NCBI GenBank assembly: GCA_040226215.1
Contig: JAVKFF010000149.1
Span: 1-64,000, forward strand
Reading direction: 5' to 3'
DNA length: 64,000 nt
DNA from: JAVKFF01 sp040226215
GTDB lineage: Bacteria > Pseudomonadota > Alphaproteobacteria > DSM-16000 > Inquilinaceae
The position numbers and the translations under genes are program-made. This document shows, in pieces, positions 50,398 to 59,416 of the stretch (within the stretch, counting starts at the first letter, position 1; every line of letters begins with the position of its first letter). The notes below the pieces were generated by a model, which ran no database searches, was not told the origin of the DNA, and saw nothing but the letters and a program-made list of their open reading frames with translations.

Positions 50398-51654
50398 ATG
50401 CTGGTGGCCGGCATGGGTAGGAACGGCGAGAACGACGACACCAACCCGGGTTTTACCGGGGCAACCGGCCGTGCCGCGCCCAGCCATCCGATGCCCAGCC
50501 ATCCGACGCCAAGCCATCCGACACCCGACGCGAACGCTCGCGACCGGCCCGAACCGCGGGTCGTCGTCCGTGACCTCACCAAGATCTATCGCACGCGCCG
50601 GGGCGACCATGTCGCGCTCGACCGCGTTTCGATCGAGATCGGCGCCGGGGAGTTCGTCGTCCTGCTCGGCCCGTCCGGCTGCGGCAAGACCACGCTGCTG
50701 CGCTGCATCGCCGGGCTGGAAGAGCCGGATGCGGGCGAGATCGTGATCAACGGCAAGGTTGTCTATTCCGCCGAGCGCAGGATCTTCCTGCCGCCGGAGA
50801 AGCGCCAGCTCAACATGGTCTTCCAGTCCTACGCGCTCTGGCCGCATCTCAGCGTGCTGGAGAACGTGGCCTATCCCTTGCGCAATATCGGTACCCAAGG
50901 CGCCAAGGCGGTGGAGGCGGCGCGCGCGGCACTCGATCTCGTCGGGCTCGACCAGTTCGTCGCCGCCTATCCAGGGCAGCTTTCCGGCGGACAGCAGCAG
51001 CGGGTGGCGCTGGCCCGGGCGATCGTTTCCAATGACGGACTGGTGCTGTTCGACGAGCCGCTGTCGAATCTCGACGCCAAGGTTCGGGACCGACTGCGCA
51101 TCGAACTGCTCGGCTTGCAGGAGCGGATCGGCTTCTCCGCCGTCTACGTGACCCACGACCAGATGGAGGCGCTGGCGCTGGCCGACCGCATCGCGGTGAT
51201 GGGCATCGGACGGATCGAGCAGGTCGGCACGCCGCGCGAGATCTACGACTTGCCGTCCACCCGCTACGTCGCCGATTTCGTCGGACAGGCCAATGAGATT
51301 GCCGGCCGCGTCGCATCGGTCGGTAGCGGGACGGTGCAGGTGGAAACGGCCATCGGCACGCTCACCTGCCAGGCGCCGGACCCCGCGCTCGCGACCGGTG
51401 CCGCCGTCGGCGTGCTGTTCCGGCCGGAACACTGCGCGCTCGGACGCACCGATGCCGCGGATGCCGACAACCTGTTGTCGGGCGTGGTGGAACGCTCGCT
51501 CTATCTCGGGCCGATCGTCCAGTATGTGATCCGGTGCCATGATGAGACGCTGATCGTCAGCGCCAGTGGCGGCGCGCTGATCGAGTCCGGGACCGGCGTG
51601 TCGGTGCGCCTGCCGGTCGCGCGCACACGGGTATTTCCGCGAGAGGCGCGCTAG
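50398..51654 (+). CDS. ABC transporter ATP-binding protein, PotA/FbpC type
   Basis: A 418-aa ATPase. After a 55-residue non-conserved N-terminus come Walker A (GPSGCGKTT), Q-loop, signature (LSGGQQQRVALARAI), Walker B (LVLFDEP), D-loop (SNLDAKVRD), H-loop (VTHDQMEALALADR) and a C-terminal TOBE domain. The N-terminus contains three PSHPx repeats. ATG at 50398 follows GGGAGGAG. Family members energise uptake of ferric ion, polyamines, phosphonates or thiamine. First of a three-gene import operon; permease follows after three bases. Confidence 0.88.
   Translation: MLVAGMGRNGENDDTNPGFTGATGRAAPSHPMPSHPTPSHPTPDANARDRPEPRVVVRDLTKIYRTRRGDHVALDRVSIEIGAGEFVVLLGPSGCGKTTLLRCIAGLEEPDAGEIVINGKVVYSAERRIFLPPEKRQLNMVFQSYALWPHLSVLENVAYPLRNIGTQGAKAVEAARAALDLVGLDQFVAAYPGQLSGGQQQRVALARAIVSNDGLVLFDEPLSNLDAKVRDRLRIELLGLQERIGFSAVYVTHDQMEALALADRIAVMGIGRIEQVGTPREIYDLPSTRYVADFVGQANEIAGRVASVGSGTVQVETAIGTLTCQAPDPALATGAAVGVLFRPEHCALGRTDAADADNLLSGVVERSLYLGPIVQYVIRCHDETLIVSASGGALIESGTGVSVRLPVARTRVFPREAR
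50479..50523 (+). repeat. Three 15-bp in-frame tandem repeats (PSHPx)
   Basis: Three tandem copies (50479-50493, 50494-50508, 50509-50523) of a 15-bp unit close to CCCAGCCATCCGACG encode PSHPM, PSHPT and PSHPT in the N-terminal tail of the ABC ATPase. The unit length keeps the frame, so copy-number change would not disrupt the protein. Likely slippage in a disordered tail. Confidence 0.85.
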
Positions 51655-51657
51655 GCC

Positions 51658-53406
51658 GTGGCCGCCGGTCTTGCCTCGGCACTGCCGACTTCGGGCGCTG
51701 GTGGCGTCCTCGCCACGTCCCTGCGGCGGCTGACGCCGTTTTCGGTCACGCTGTGGCTGCTGCTCTTGTTCGTCTCCCTCGGCCTCGTGGTCTATCCGCT
51801 GACCACGGCGCTGGTCTACGAGTTCGACGCGGTGGTGGCCGGCTGGGGCGAATTGACGTCGGGGCCGCTGTCGGGCGCGCTGCCCGCCGTTCTGCTCAAC
51901 ACCCTCGTCGTCGTGACCGGCGCCACCGTCTTCGCCATCGTCATCGGCTCCGCGCTCGCCTGGGCGAACGAGCGCAGCGATGCCAGCCTCGGCTTCGCCG
52001 GCCAGTTGCTGCCGCTGGCCGCGCTGATCGTGCCGCCGATCGCCGGTGTGATCGGCTGGGCGGTCCTGCTCGACCCGCGCGCCGGCCTGCTGAACCACTT
52101 CTTCCAGTGGCTGCTCGGATTCATCGGTCTCGAGCTTCGCACCGGGCCGCTCGACATCTACACCATGGGCGGGCTGGTGATCGTCACCGGCCTCTACACG
52201 GCGCCCTATGTCTACCTCGTGGTCTCGGCCGCGCTGCAGCGCCTCGACCCGGCGGTCGAGGAGGCGTCGCGCGTCAGCGGTGCGGGGCCGCTGAAGACCA
52301 TGGTCAAGGTGACGCTTCCCGCGATCAAGCCGGCGCTGGCGGCGGCCGCCCTGCTCGGCATCATCTCCGGCATCAGCCTGTTCTCGGTGCCGGCCGTGCT
52401 CGGCGCAGGCGCGCGCATCGACGTCATCTCGGTGTTCATCTTCCGGCTGCTGAGCGAATATCCGGCCCAGACCGGTCCCGCCATCGTGCTGGCGATCGGC
52501 CTGCTGGTCCTGGTGCAGATGCTGCTGATCGGCCAGCACCTGCTGGTCAAGCGCGGACGCAACGCGGCGGTCTCCGGCCGCGGCTTCCGCGGCACAAGGG
52601 TTCGGCTCGGGCCCTTCCGCTATCTTGTGCTGGGCCTGGCCGGGCTCTACCTTCTGGCGACCGCCGTGCTGCCGCTGCTGGGCCTGCTGCTGGTCTCGCT
52701 GCAGCCCTTCTGGACGCCGGTCATCGACCTGGCGACCCTGACCTTGCAGAACTTCCGTTTCGTGCTGTTCGAGAACCGCGAGACGGTCGCGGCGCTGATC
52801 AACAGCATGAGCCTGGGTTTCGCCGTCGCCTGCGTGAACATGCTGCTGTGCGGCGCGCTGGCGCTGCATTTCAGCCGCAATGGCCGGGCGCGGAAAATCG
52901 CCGACGCGCTGACCGGTCTGCCGGCGACGATCCCGCACACGGTGATCGGCGTCGCCTTCATCCTGGCCTTCAGCCGCGAGCCGCTGCGGCTCTACGGTAC
53001 GACTGCCATCCTGTTTCTCGCCTATCTGGTGATGACGCTGGCCTATGCCGCGCGTGCCGCCAGCGCCGCCGCCGATTCCATCGGCGCCGAACTGGGCGAA
53101 GCCTCGCGCGTCTCCAAGGCCTCGGACCTGAAGACGCTGCGCCGCATCCTGCTGCCGGTGGCGGCACCCGGCCTCGTCGCCGGCTGGATCATGGTCTTCG
53201 TGCACACGGTGGGCGAGGTCACGGCCTCGGCCTTCCTGTCGGGCTCAAACAACCCGGTCATCGGCCGCGTGCTGCTCGACTTCTGGACCTTCGGGCGCTT
53301 CCCGCAGGTGGCGGCGCTCGCCCTCGTCATCTCGCTGATCAGCGCCTCGCTGGTCGGCCTGATGCTGTTCATCACAAGGCGGGCGCACAAGGCGACGATC
53401 AGCTAG
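51658..53406 (+). CDS. ABC transporter permease, fused two-domain FbpB type
   Basis: A 582-aa inner-membrane protein with about 12 helices in two BPD-type permease domains (about residues 70-280 and 375-575). EAA loops are seen as EEASRVSGAGPLKTMVKVTLP and GEASRVSKASDLKTLRRILLP, one per half. Such fused permeases are typical of iron(III)/2-aminoethylphosphonate-type importers. GTG start at 51658, three bases after the ATPase stop. Works with the flanking ATPase and binding protein. Confidence 0.9.
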   Translation: MAAGLASALPTSGAGGVLATSLRRLTPFSVTLWLLLLFVSLGLVVYPLTTALVYEFDAVVAGWGELTSGPLSGALPAVLLNTLVVVTGATVFAIVIGSALAWANERSDASLGFAGQLLPLAALIVPPIAGVIGWAVLLDPRAGLLNHFFQWLLGFIGLELRTGPLDIYTMGGLVIVTGLYTAPYVYLVVSAALQRLDPAVEEASRVSGAGPLKTMVKVTLPAIKPALAAAALLGIISGISLFSVPAVLGAGARIDVISVFIFRLLSEYPAQTGPAIVLAIGLLVLVQMLLIGQHLLVKRGRNAAVSGRGFRGTRVRLGPFRYLVLGLAGLYLLATAVLPLLGLLLVSLQPFWTPVIDLATLTLQNFRFVLFENRETVAALINSMSLGFAVACVNMLLCGALALHFSRNGRARKIADALTGLPATIPHTVIGVAFILAFSREPLRLYGTTAILFLAYLVMTLAYAARAASAAADSIGAELGEASRVSKASDLKTLRRILLPVAAPGLVAGWIMVFVHTVGEVTASAFLSGSNNPVIGRVLLDFWTFGRFPQVAALALVISLISASLVGLMLFITRRAHKATIS

Positions 53407-53471
53407 GCGCACCCGCATCGCCATCCCGGCGACGACGCAAGATCGCCGGCGTTTCGAAAGGAGGAGACCCC

Positions 53472-54482
53472 ATGACCACGAATCGCGCAGCTCCAAGAAC
53501 CCGGACCTTTTCCCTCGCCACCGTCGCGCTGGCGGCGGGCATCGCCCTGCCCGGTGGTGCTGCCTTGGCCCAGTCGATGGACGAACTCGTCGCCGCCGCC
53601 CAGGCGGAAGGCGCGCTCACTGTCTATGCCAATATCGATCCCAGGATCCTGCAGACCCTCGCCGACGCCTTCCAGGAGGAGTACGGCATCCCCGTCGACG
53701 TGCAGCGCCAGTCCTCCTCGGCCCTCGCCCAGCGCTTCATGGCGGAGGTCGAGACCGGCGTCGCCGCGGTCGACATCTATCTCAGCACCGATCTCGCCTT
53801 CCACACCGACCGCATCGCCGACGGCCGCTTCCTGGGTTCGCTCGACGACGTGCCGGGCATGGACGAGTGGCCGGAGGAGGCGAAGTGGGACGGCCTCGCC
53901 ATCATCGGCTACGTGCCCTATTCGCTGGTCTGGAACACCGACATCGTGACCGAGGAACTGGATAGCTGGGAGGATCTGGCCGATCCGCGCTGGGCCGGCC
54001 AGGTAATGATGACCGACCCGCGGGCCGGCCGGACCTCCAACCAGTTCTACTATCTGCTGCGCGACCTCTACGGCGACGACTTCCTGCGCGCGCTGGGCGA
54101 GAACGCCACCTTCTCGCAGAGCGCGGTGCCCGGCATCCAGCAGGTCGCGGCGGGCGCCCAGGCGATGTACGCGCCCGGCATCCATCAGGTCGTCGTCGGC
54201 CTGATCGACGAGGGGGCGCCCCTGGGCGAGGCTTTCCCCGAGCCGACCATCTCCTCCAACAACATGATCAGCATCGTCGCCGATGCGCCGCATCCGAACG
54301 CGGCCCGGCTCTATGTCGCCTACACAATGTCGATCGAGGGTCAGGAGATCATCAATGGCGGTGGGTTCTCGCCCCTCGAGGGCGTGCCCAACACGATGGA
54401 GATGCCGGAGGTGGTGGAGATCGATCCCGATGTCGCGCAGGCGGCCACGGACGAGTTCGCCACGCTGATGGGACTGCAGTAA
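53472..54482 (+). CDS. ABC transporter substrate-binding protein, FbpA-like
   Basis: A 336-aa periplasmic protein with an RT-rich n-region, hydrophobic core and AALAQ cleavage site (about residue 34). The family-1 fold is evident (LTVYANIDPRILQTLADAFQEEYGIPVDV, then VDIYLSTD). In ferric-binding relatives an adjacent tyrosine pair near residue 195 to 225 coordinates iron; here that region reads AMYAPGIHQVVVG, so iron is doubtful and an organic ligand is likelier. ATG at 53472 after GGAGGAG. A much longer open frame extending back to 51753 is an antisense-free reading of the permease in another frame and is rejected. Confidence 0.88.
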   Translation: MTTNRAAPRTRTFSLATVALAAGIALPGGAALAQSMDELVAAAQAEGALTVYANIDPRILQTLADAFQEEYGIPVDVQRQSSSALAQRFMAEVETGVAAVDIYLSTDLAFHTDRIADGRFLGSLDDVPGMDEWPEEAKWDGLAIIGYVPYSLVWNTDIVTEELDSWEDLADPRWAGQVMMTDPRAGRTSNQFYYLLRDLYGDDFLRALGENATFSQSAVPGIQQVAAGAQAMYAPGIHQVVVGLIDEGAPLGEAFPEPTISSNNMISIVADAPHPNAARLYVAYTMSIEGQEIINGGGFSPLEGVPNTMEMPEVVEIDPDVAQAATDEFATLMGLQ

Positions 54483-54501
54483 GCGCCGATCGGCTGACCT
54501 G

Positions 54502-55284
54502 TCAGGCGATCTGCAGGTCGGCGGCCTCGAGGTCGGTGATGAAGGCGTGCGCGGGTGCGTGCGCGATCATTAGGTCGAGGCCGCCGGCGATCGCCGCCTC
54601 CTGTGGGGTGACGCCGCAGGCCCAGAACACCGGGATCAGCCCGGCGGGGCAATCCGGCACCGGGCCGCCGAACAGCGGATCGGCGAGATCGGCGCCGATG
54701 CCGGCCGGATCGCCGACATGGATCGGCCCGCCGTGGTTGAAGGGAAAGCGGCTGGTCACCTGGGTGGCGGTCACCGTCTCCTGCGCGGTCAGCCAGCGCA
54801 TGGTCACGCTGAGGGGCCCGTGGAACGGCCCGGCCGGCACCGTCGGCCGGTCGGTCCGCAGCACCCAGCGGTAGCGCTCCGTCTGCACGCCGGCGGCGCG
54901 CAGGGCGCCGTCGAAGCTGATGCCAGAGCCGATGAGGAAGGCGACGAGGTCGTCCCGCCAGAGAGCGCCGATCTCGGTGCGGTCGCCCTGGCGGATGCCA
55001 TCGCGATAAATGGCGTAGCGCGCCACATCGGTGCGCAGATCGGCGCCAGGAGCGGACATTCGGGGTTCCGGATCGCCCGTATCGGTGATTTCCAGGACCG
55101 GGCAGGCGCGCTGGTTGCGCTGGCAGTAGCGCACGAAGTCGAGGGCGTGGCGCTCGCGGATGATCACCAGATTGGCCTGGACATGCCCCAGCGCCAGGCC
55201 CCGGCTTGTGCCGGTGATCTCGCCGGCGCGGATCGCCTCGCGGACCCGCCGGCTTTCCGGCATCACGGAGGTCGCGTCGGTCAT
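54502..55284 (-). CDS. Putative hydro-lyase, DUF1445/D-glutamate cyclase family
   Basis: A 260-aa protein of the PF07286 family. Visible features are VREAIRAGEITGTSRGLALGHVQANLVII, FLIGSGISFDGAL, the MRW/FPFNHGGPIHVGDPAGIG segment and FWACGVTPQEA near the C-terminus. The family is annotated as hydro-lyase, with vertebrate members acting as D-glutamate cyclase. It is the last gene of the leftward TAXI-TRAP operon (ATGA-type overlap with the amidohydrolase), and probably dehydrates a hydroxy acid. No precise substrate. Confidence 0.84.
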   Translation of the reverse strand: MTDATSVMPESRRVREAIRAGEITGTSRGLALGHVQANLVIIRERHALDFVRYCQRNQRACPVLEITDTGDPEPRMSAPGADLRTDVARYAIYRDGIRQGDRTEIGALWRDDLVAFLIGSGISFDGALRAAGVQTERYRWVLRTDRPTVPAGPFHGPLSVTMRWLTAQETVTATQVTSRFPFNHGGPIHVGDPAGIGADLADPLFGGPVPDCPAGLIPVFWACGVTPQEAAIAGGLDLMIAHAPAHAFITDLEAADLQIA

Positions 55285-56315
55285 TGCGCGGCCTGGCTGC
55301 CCACCCGGCGCACCCCGGCGGCCAGGCGGGCGAGATTGCCCTCCGACAATGCCGCCAGCCGGTCGCGCTCGGGAACCAGTTCCTCGAGATGCTGCCGGCC
55401 GAGGCGCACGAAGCGCGCCCCGCCTTCCGGGTCGAAGGGGAAGTCCGAGCCGAACATGACGCGGTCGTCGCGGAAGAAGGAGAGCCCACAGGCGAGCGCG
55501 CCTTTGGCGCCGAAGACGGCGGTGTCGGCGTGGAACTCCCGGAAATAATCGATGACCGGCCGCTCCAGCTCGGCTGCGAGCAGGTCCGTGTCCTCAGGGG
55601 CGGTGCGGCTGCCGATGCTCTCCAGCCCCGAGTCCAGCCGACCCTCGAGATAGGGAATGGTCGCGCCGAGGTGGTGGGCGATGACGATCAGGCCCGGCAG
55701 CCGGTCGAACAGGCCGGACAGCACCAGCCTGGCCATCGCCGCACTGGTCTCGTAGGGCCAGCCGAAGGTCCACCAGATCTCGTACTTCGATCGCGCCTCG
55801 CTGCGATAGTCGGGCATGTCGGCGCCGCGCGCCGGGTGCAGCCAGATCGGCAGCGACCGTCGGTGCGCCTCGGCGAAGAAGGGAAGAAAGTCCGGATGGT
55901 CGAGGGCGGTGCCGCGCACCTGGCTGGGTATCTGCACGCCGATGGCGCCCAAATGGTCGACCGCCTCATCCAGGCAGGCGATGGCGCCCGCGACGTCGTC
56001 CAGCGCCACGGCCGCGACGAAATGGGCGAAGCGGTCCGGGTGGCGCGACACCAAATCGGCCATGCCGTGATTGGCCCGCCGCGCCAGGTCCCGCGCCTGG
56101 TCACCCCGCGCCAGCAGCTCGATCGGCGGCATCGACAGGGTCAGCACCTGGCGGTAGTCGCCGAGCGCGTCCATCAGGCGGAAGCGGGCGTCGAGATCCC
56201 ACAGCGTGTCGAGTTCCAGCCAGCGGCGCAGCTGGCCCGGGTTGGGCGCGTGGTCGCGCAGCCAGGCGAAATAGGCCGGCGGGGCCACATGGGTGTAGCA
56301 GTCCACCCAGGTCAT
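55281..56315 (-). CDS. Amidohydrolase family protein, ACMSD-like
   Basis: A 344-aa TIM-barrel hydrolase or decarboxylase of the amidohydrolase-2 group. Candidate metal residues are the N-terminal DCYTHVAPPAY (HxxPP instead of HxHxxP), IWLHPARGADM, VIAHHLGATIP and MFGSDFPFDPEGG. These are ACMSD/gamma-resorcylate-decarboxylase-type positions. It overlaps both neighbours by about four bases. With a propeller lyase and a DUF1445 enzyme it may decarboxylate or hydrolyse a lactone; this is inferred. Confidence 0.84.
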   Translation of the reverse strand: MTWVDCYTHVAPPAYFAWLRDHAPNPGQLRRWLELDTLWDLDARFRLMDALGDYRQVLTLSMPPIELLARGDQARDLARRANHGMADLVSRHPDRFAHFVAAVALDDVAGAIACLDEAVDHLGAIGVQIPSQVRGTALDHPDFLPFFAEAHRRSLPIWLHPARGADMPDYRSEARSKYEIWWTFGWPYETSAAMARLVLSGLFDRLPGLIVIAHHLGATIPYLEGRLDSGLESIGSRTAPEDTDLLAAELERPVIDYFREFHADTAVFGAKGALACGLSFFRDDRVMFGSDFPFDPEGGARFVRLGRQHLEELVPERDRLAALSEGNLARLAAGVRRVGSQAAQ

Positions 56316-57424
56316 GGGGTGTCCGCGCCCGCCGCCGGGTCGAGGCTGATCTCGTAGACCTGGGCATGCCCGTCCCGGTCGGAGGTGAAGACCACGTGCC
56401 GGCCCGACGGCGAGAAGCGGGGATGGGCGTGGGTGTGCTGCGGCGCATAGACCGCGACCGGGCCGTCATTGTAGGGGAACGGGCCGGCCCAGTGGAAACC
56501 GGCCGAGCTGGCATGCGACCAGGCGAGGAAGTCCGCACCGGCATCCGGCGCGCTGGCGAGGTCGATGAGGTGCATGCCGATATCGGGGAAATTGGTGTCG
56601 CAGACCACGTGCCGCCCGCTGGCGTCGGTGATGGCGTGCCAGGCCGGGAAGCGCGAAAGCCAGTCGACCGCGCCGCTCTCCAGGTCGATGCGGCGCAGGC
56701 CACGCGCCCAGTCGACGAACATGATCGCCCGCTCGCCGGGGATCCAGGTCTCGTGCGTGACCCATTGCAGCGGATCCTCGCGCTCGTGCACCCGGCGGTT
56801 GCCGGCACCTGAGCGGTCGGTCACCCAGACCCGGTCGGTCAACGGCCCGGCATAGAGAATGAGGTCGTCGTCGTCCGGGCAGAACTGCGGGTGGCCGATG
56901 GTGTCGCGCTCGAGGAAGACCTCGCTCGTCGCCTTGCGCGTGTCGATCAGGTGGAAGCGGGTGCGCGCGCCCGTCCTGACCGGCACCGCCCACCAGTCAC
57001 CCGAGGCGGAGAGCGCCGTGGTGCCCATGGCGGCGCCGACCATGCCCTTCTCGCGCATCTCGGCCGCGCCGAAATCCGCAAGCCGCTCCTCATCGCCCGT
57101 GGCGGTATCCACCATCCAGGCGGCGCTGCCGGCCGTGAAGTAGACGCGGCCGCCATCGGGGGAGGGATGTACCGACCACTCGGCGATGTCGTCGCGGTCG
57201 GTGAAGCGCAGGAGGTCGCCCGTCGCCCGTTCCTCGGCCATGATCTGGGGCCGGCCGCCGCGATGGGAGACGAAGAAGAGGAAGCGCTCCGCCCGGTCAT
57301 AGGCTGGCACGAAGAAGAAGGGGTGGTGGTGGATCGCCGGGGCGCTGGTCACCTGGCGGACGCTGACGCCGCTTTTCGGGTCGCGTGACGTGCTGTCCTC
57401 GCGCGGCAGGCGGACGGGTTGCAT
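56312..57424 (-). CDS. Oligogalacturonate lyase-like beta-propeller
   Basis: A 370-aa propeller with a start of MQPVRLPRED and PKSGVSVRQVTSAPAIHHHPFFFVPAYDRAERFLFFVS, which fits the oligogalacturonate lyase (PF14583) entry blade. Later WVTHETWIPGERAIMF and HTHAHPRFSPSGRHVVFTSDRDG resemble the histidine-bearing active-site regions. There is no signal peptide, as in cytoplasmic oligogalacturonate lyases. ATG at 57424 comes eight bases after the TRAP permease stop; the longer frame to 57544 is out-of-context. Acting on an imported unsaturated or uronic compound is inferred; a plain TolB-like propeller is the alternative. Confidence 0.72.
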   Translation of the reverse strand: MQPVRLPREDSTSRDPKSGVSVRQVTSAPAIHHHPFFFVPAYDRAERFLFFVSHRGGRPQIMAEERATGDLLRFTDRDDIAEWSVHPSPDGGRVYFTAGSAAWMVDTATGDEERLADFGAAEMREKGMVGAAMGTTALSASGDWWAVPVRTGARTRFHLIDTRKATSEVFLERDTIGHPQFCPDDDDLILYAGPLTDRVWVTDRSGAGNRRVHEREDPLQWVTHETWIPGERAIMFVDWARGLRRIDLESGAVDWLSRFPAWHAITDASGRHVVCDTNFPDIGMHLIDLASAPDAGADFLAWSHASSAGFHWAGPFPYNDGPVAVYAPQHTHAHPRFSPSGRHVVFTSDRDGHAQVYEISLDPAAGADTP

Positions 57425-57431
57425 GGCGCCG

Positions 57432-59327
57432 CTACTCGCCGGGCTGGGCCGTCGTGGCGGCCGGGGCGGGGGCCTGCGCGGCCCCGAACAGCCGGAACAG
57501 CACCACCAGCACCGCGCCTGCCACCAGGCCCGCGATCCAGCCATAGCTGAGCGTCGGCGAGAAGATCACCAGCAGCGCCACGGCGCCGACGAGGGCGCGT
57601 TCCCGGGTCAGCAGCGAGCGCCAGCAGTATCCGCCGAGCGCCACCGCCCACAGGCCGGTGCCGCAGAACAGGCCGATGCAGGCGATCGCCACTTCGCCGG
57701 CCGTGCCCTGGAACAGCAGCGCGTCGTCGAAGACGAAGGCGAAGGGCACGAAGAAGGCGACCAGGCTCATCAGAAAGGCCCGCACACTGGTACGCATGGC
57801 GCTGGCGTTGGCGAGACCCGCGGCGGCGTAGGAGGCGATCGCCACCGGCGGTGTGACCATGGACAGCACGCAGTAATAGAGGATGAAGAAGTGCGCCGAG
57901 AGCAGCGGCACGCCGAGGTCGCGCAGGGCCGGGGCGTAGAGGATGGCGCCGATGATGTAGGCGGCGACGGTCGGCAGGCCCATGCCCATGATGATGCAGC
58001 CAATGATGATCAGGGCGAGCGAGCCGATCAGCGTGCCGCCGCCCGCGGCGATCAGCGAGCCGGAGAATTTCAGCGCCAGGTTCGACTGCACGGCGACGGC
58101 GATGATGATGCCGATGGCGGCGATCGGCACCGCGACCTCGGCCGCCTGGCGGGTGGCGTCGCGCACCGCCTCGACCATCGCCCGGGGCTTCATCCAGGTG
58201 CGCGGCAGCAGCATGGCGGCGACGGGGCAGCTTGCCGTGGCGATCAGCGCGGCGTAGGAGGCCGAGTAGCCGGAGGCCAGGATGGCGATCAGGGTGACCG
58301 GCGGGATCAGCAGGTGCAGGCGGGGCAGGATCGGCTCGACCTTTCGGAGATCCTCTGATGTCAGCGTGCCGATGCCGCTGCGCCGGGCCGTCAGGTCGAC
58401 GATGACGAGCAGCGCCACGTAGAAGGCGAGGGCCGGGATCAGGCCGGCCAGGGCGATGTCGGCATAGGGGATGCTCAGCAGGTCGGCCATGACGAAGGCG
58501 GCGACGCCCATGATCGGCGGCATCAGCTGGCCGCCGGTCGAGGCGATCGCTTCGGTGGCGGCGGCGCGGTCGGCGGAGAAGCCGCAGCGGCGCATCAGCG
58601 GGATCGTGAACACGCCCGTCGCCGAGACGTTGGCGACCGCGCTGCCGGAGATCGTGCCCATCAGGCTGGAGGCGACGATCGCCGCCTTGGCGGCGCCACC
58701 CACGGCCCAGCCGGCGACGCGCAGGGCGACGTCGATGAACAGCTGCCCACCGCCGACGGCCGAGTAGATCGCCCCGAAGGCGATGAAATAGAAGACGAAG
58801 TGGACGGAGGTGGCGGTCGTGATGCCGAGCACGCCGGTCGTCGTCATCGTCATGATCTCGATGGCGTCATCGAAGGCAAAGCCGCGGAAGGACAGCCAGC
58901 CGGGTAGCCAGGAGCCGAAGAACCCGTAGAGCAGGAAGACGAGGAGGACTACCAGCAGGGTCCAACCGACGGTGCGCCGGACCCCCTCGAAGAGCAGCAG
59001 AACAAGGATGGCGCCCGCCGCCATGTCTATCGGCAGTACCGGCGACACGTTCTCCATGCGCGTGGAGAGGCGGGGGAACTCAAGCCAGTAATAGAGGCCG
59101 ACGAAGATGACCGCGGCGATGACCAGCGCGTCGACGATCCAGTCAACCGCCCGGCGCTGCCGGCCGGTACCGCCGAAGGGCCGCCACAGGATCACCAGGC
59201 CGAGCGCCATGACCAGGTGGAAGGGCCGCTCCACCAGCGGCTGCTGGGGATGCAGCAGCACCCAGACCTGGAACGCGAAGAAGACGGCACCCAGCAGAAA
59301 TCGCGGATCCGCCAGCAGTCTCACCAT
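57432..59327 (-). CDS. TRAP transporter permease, fused 4TM/12TM (TAXI type)
   Basis: A 631-aa integral membrane protein with about 18 helices, fusing the small and large TRAP permeases as in TAXI-TRAP systems. DctM-like motifs include ASSLMGTISGSAVANVSATGVFTIPLMRRCGF and GMGLPTVAAYIIGAI; the conserved VTPPVAIASYAAAGLA is present near residue 490. It lies 89 bases after the TAXI binding protein and before the propeller lyase. It is the only TAXI-type system of the window. Confidence 0.92.
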   Translation of the reverse strand: MVRLLADPRFLLGAVFFAFQVWVLLHPQQPLVERPFHLVMALGLVILWRPFGGTGRQRRAVDWIVDALVIAAVIFVGLYYWLEFPRLSTRMENVSPVLPIDMAAGAILVLLLFEGVRRTVGWTLLVVLLVFLLYGFFGSWLPGWLSFRGFAFDDAIEIMTMTTTGVLGITTATSVHFVFYFIAFGAIYSAVGGGQLFIDVALRVAGWAVGGAAKAAIVASSLMGTISGSAVANVSATGVFTIPLMRRCGFSADRAAATEAIASTGGQLMPPIMGVAAFVMADLLSIPYADIALAGLIPALAFYVALLVIVDLTARRSGIGTLTSEDLRKVEPILPRLHLLIPPVTLIAILASGYSASYAALIATASCPVAAMLLPRTWMKPRAMVEAVRDATRQAAEVAVPIAAIGIIIAVAVQSNLALKFSGSLIAAGGGTLIGSLALIIIGCIIMGMGLPTVAAYIIGAILYAPALRDLGVPLLSAHFFILYYCVLSMVTPPVAIASYAAAGLANASAMRTSVRAFLMSLVAFFVPFAFVFDDALLFQGTAGEVAIACIGLFCGTGLWAVALGGYCWRSLLTRERALVGAVALLVIFSPTLSYGWIAGLVAGAVLVVLFRLFGAAQAPAPAATTAQPGE

Positions 59328-59416
59328 CGGGGTCTCTTTCCGAGCGGAAGGGGCGCTAGAGAAGGCGAGGGGGACGGTCCCGGGGATGCCGGAACCGTCC
59401 CGCCGTCATGGCTGGA

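Noticed and set aside
50326..53205. A 959-codon open frame on the minus strand
   Set aside because: It runs antisense to the ABC ATPase and permease genes, is rich in Asp, Gln, Arg and Gly without any domain, and is explained by high GC in the third position of the real genes.
51753..54482. A 909-aa fused binding protein
   Set aside because: The first 573 residues are an out-of-frame reading of the permease; the signal peptide and ribosome site at 53472 mark the true start.
50398..54482. Iron(III) importer as a firm call
   Set aside because: The family layout fits, but the expected tyrosine pair was not found, so only a generic Fbp-like name is given.
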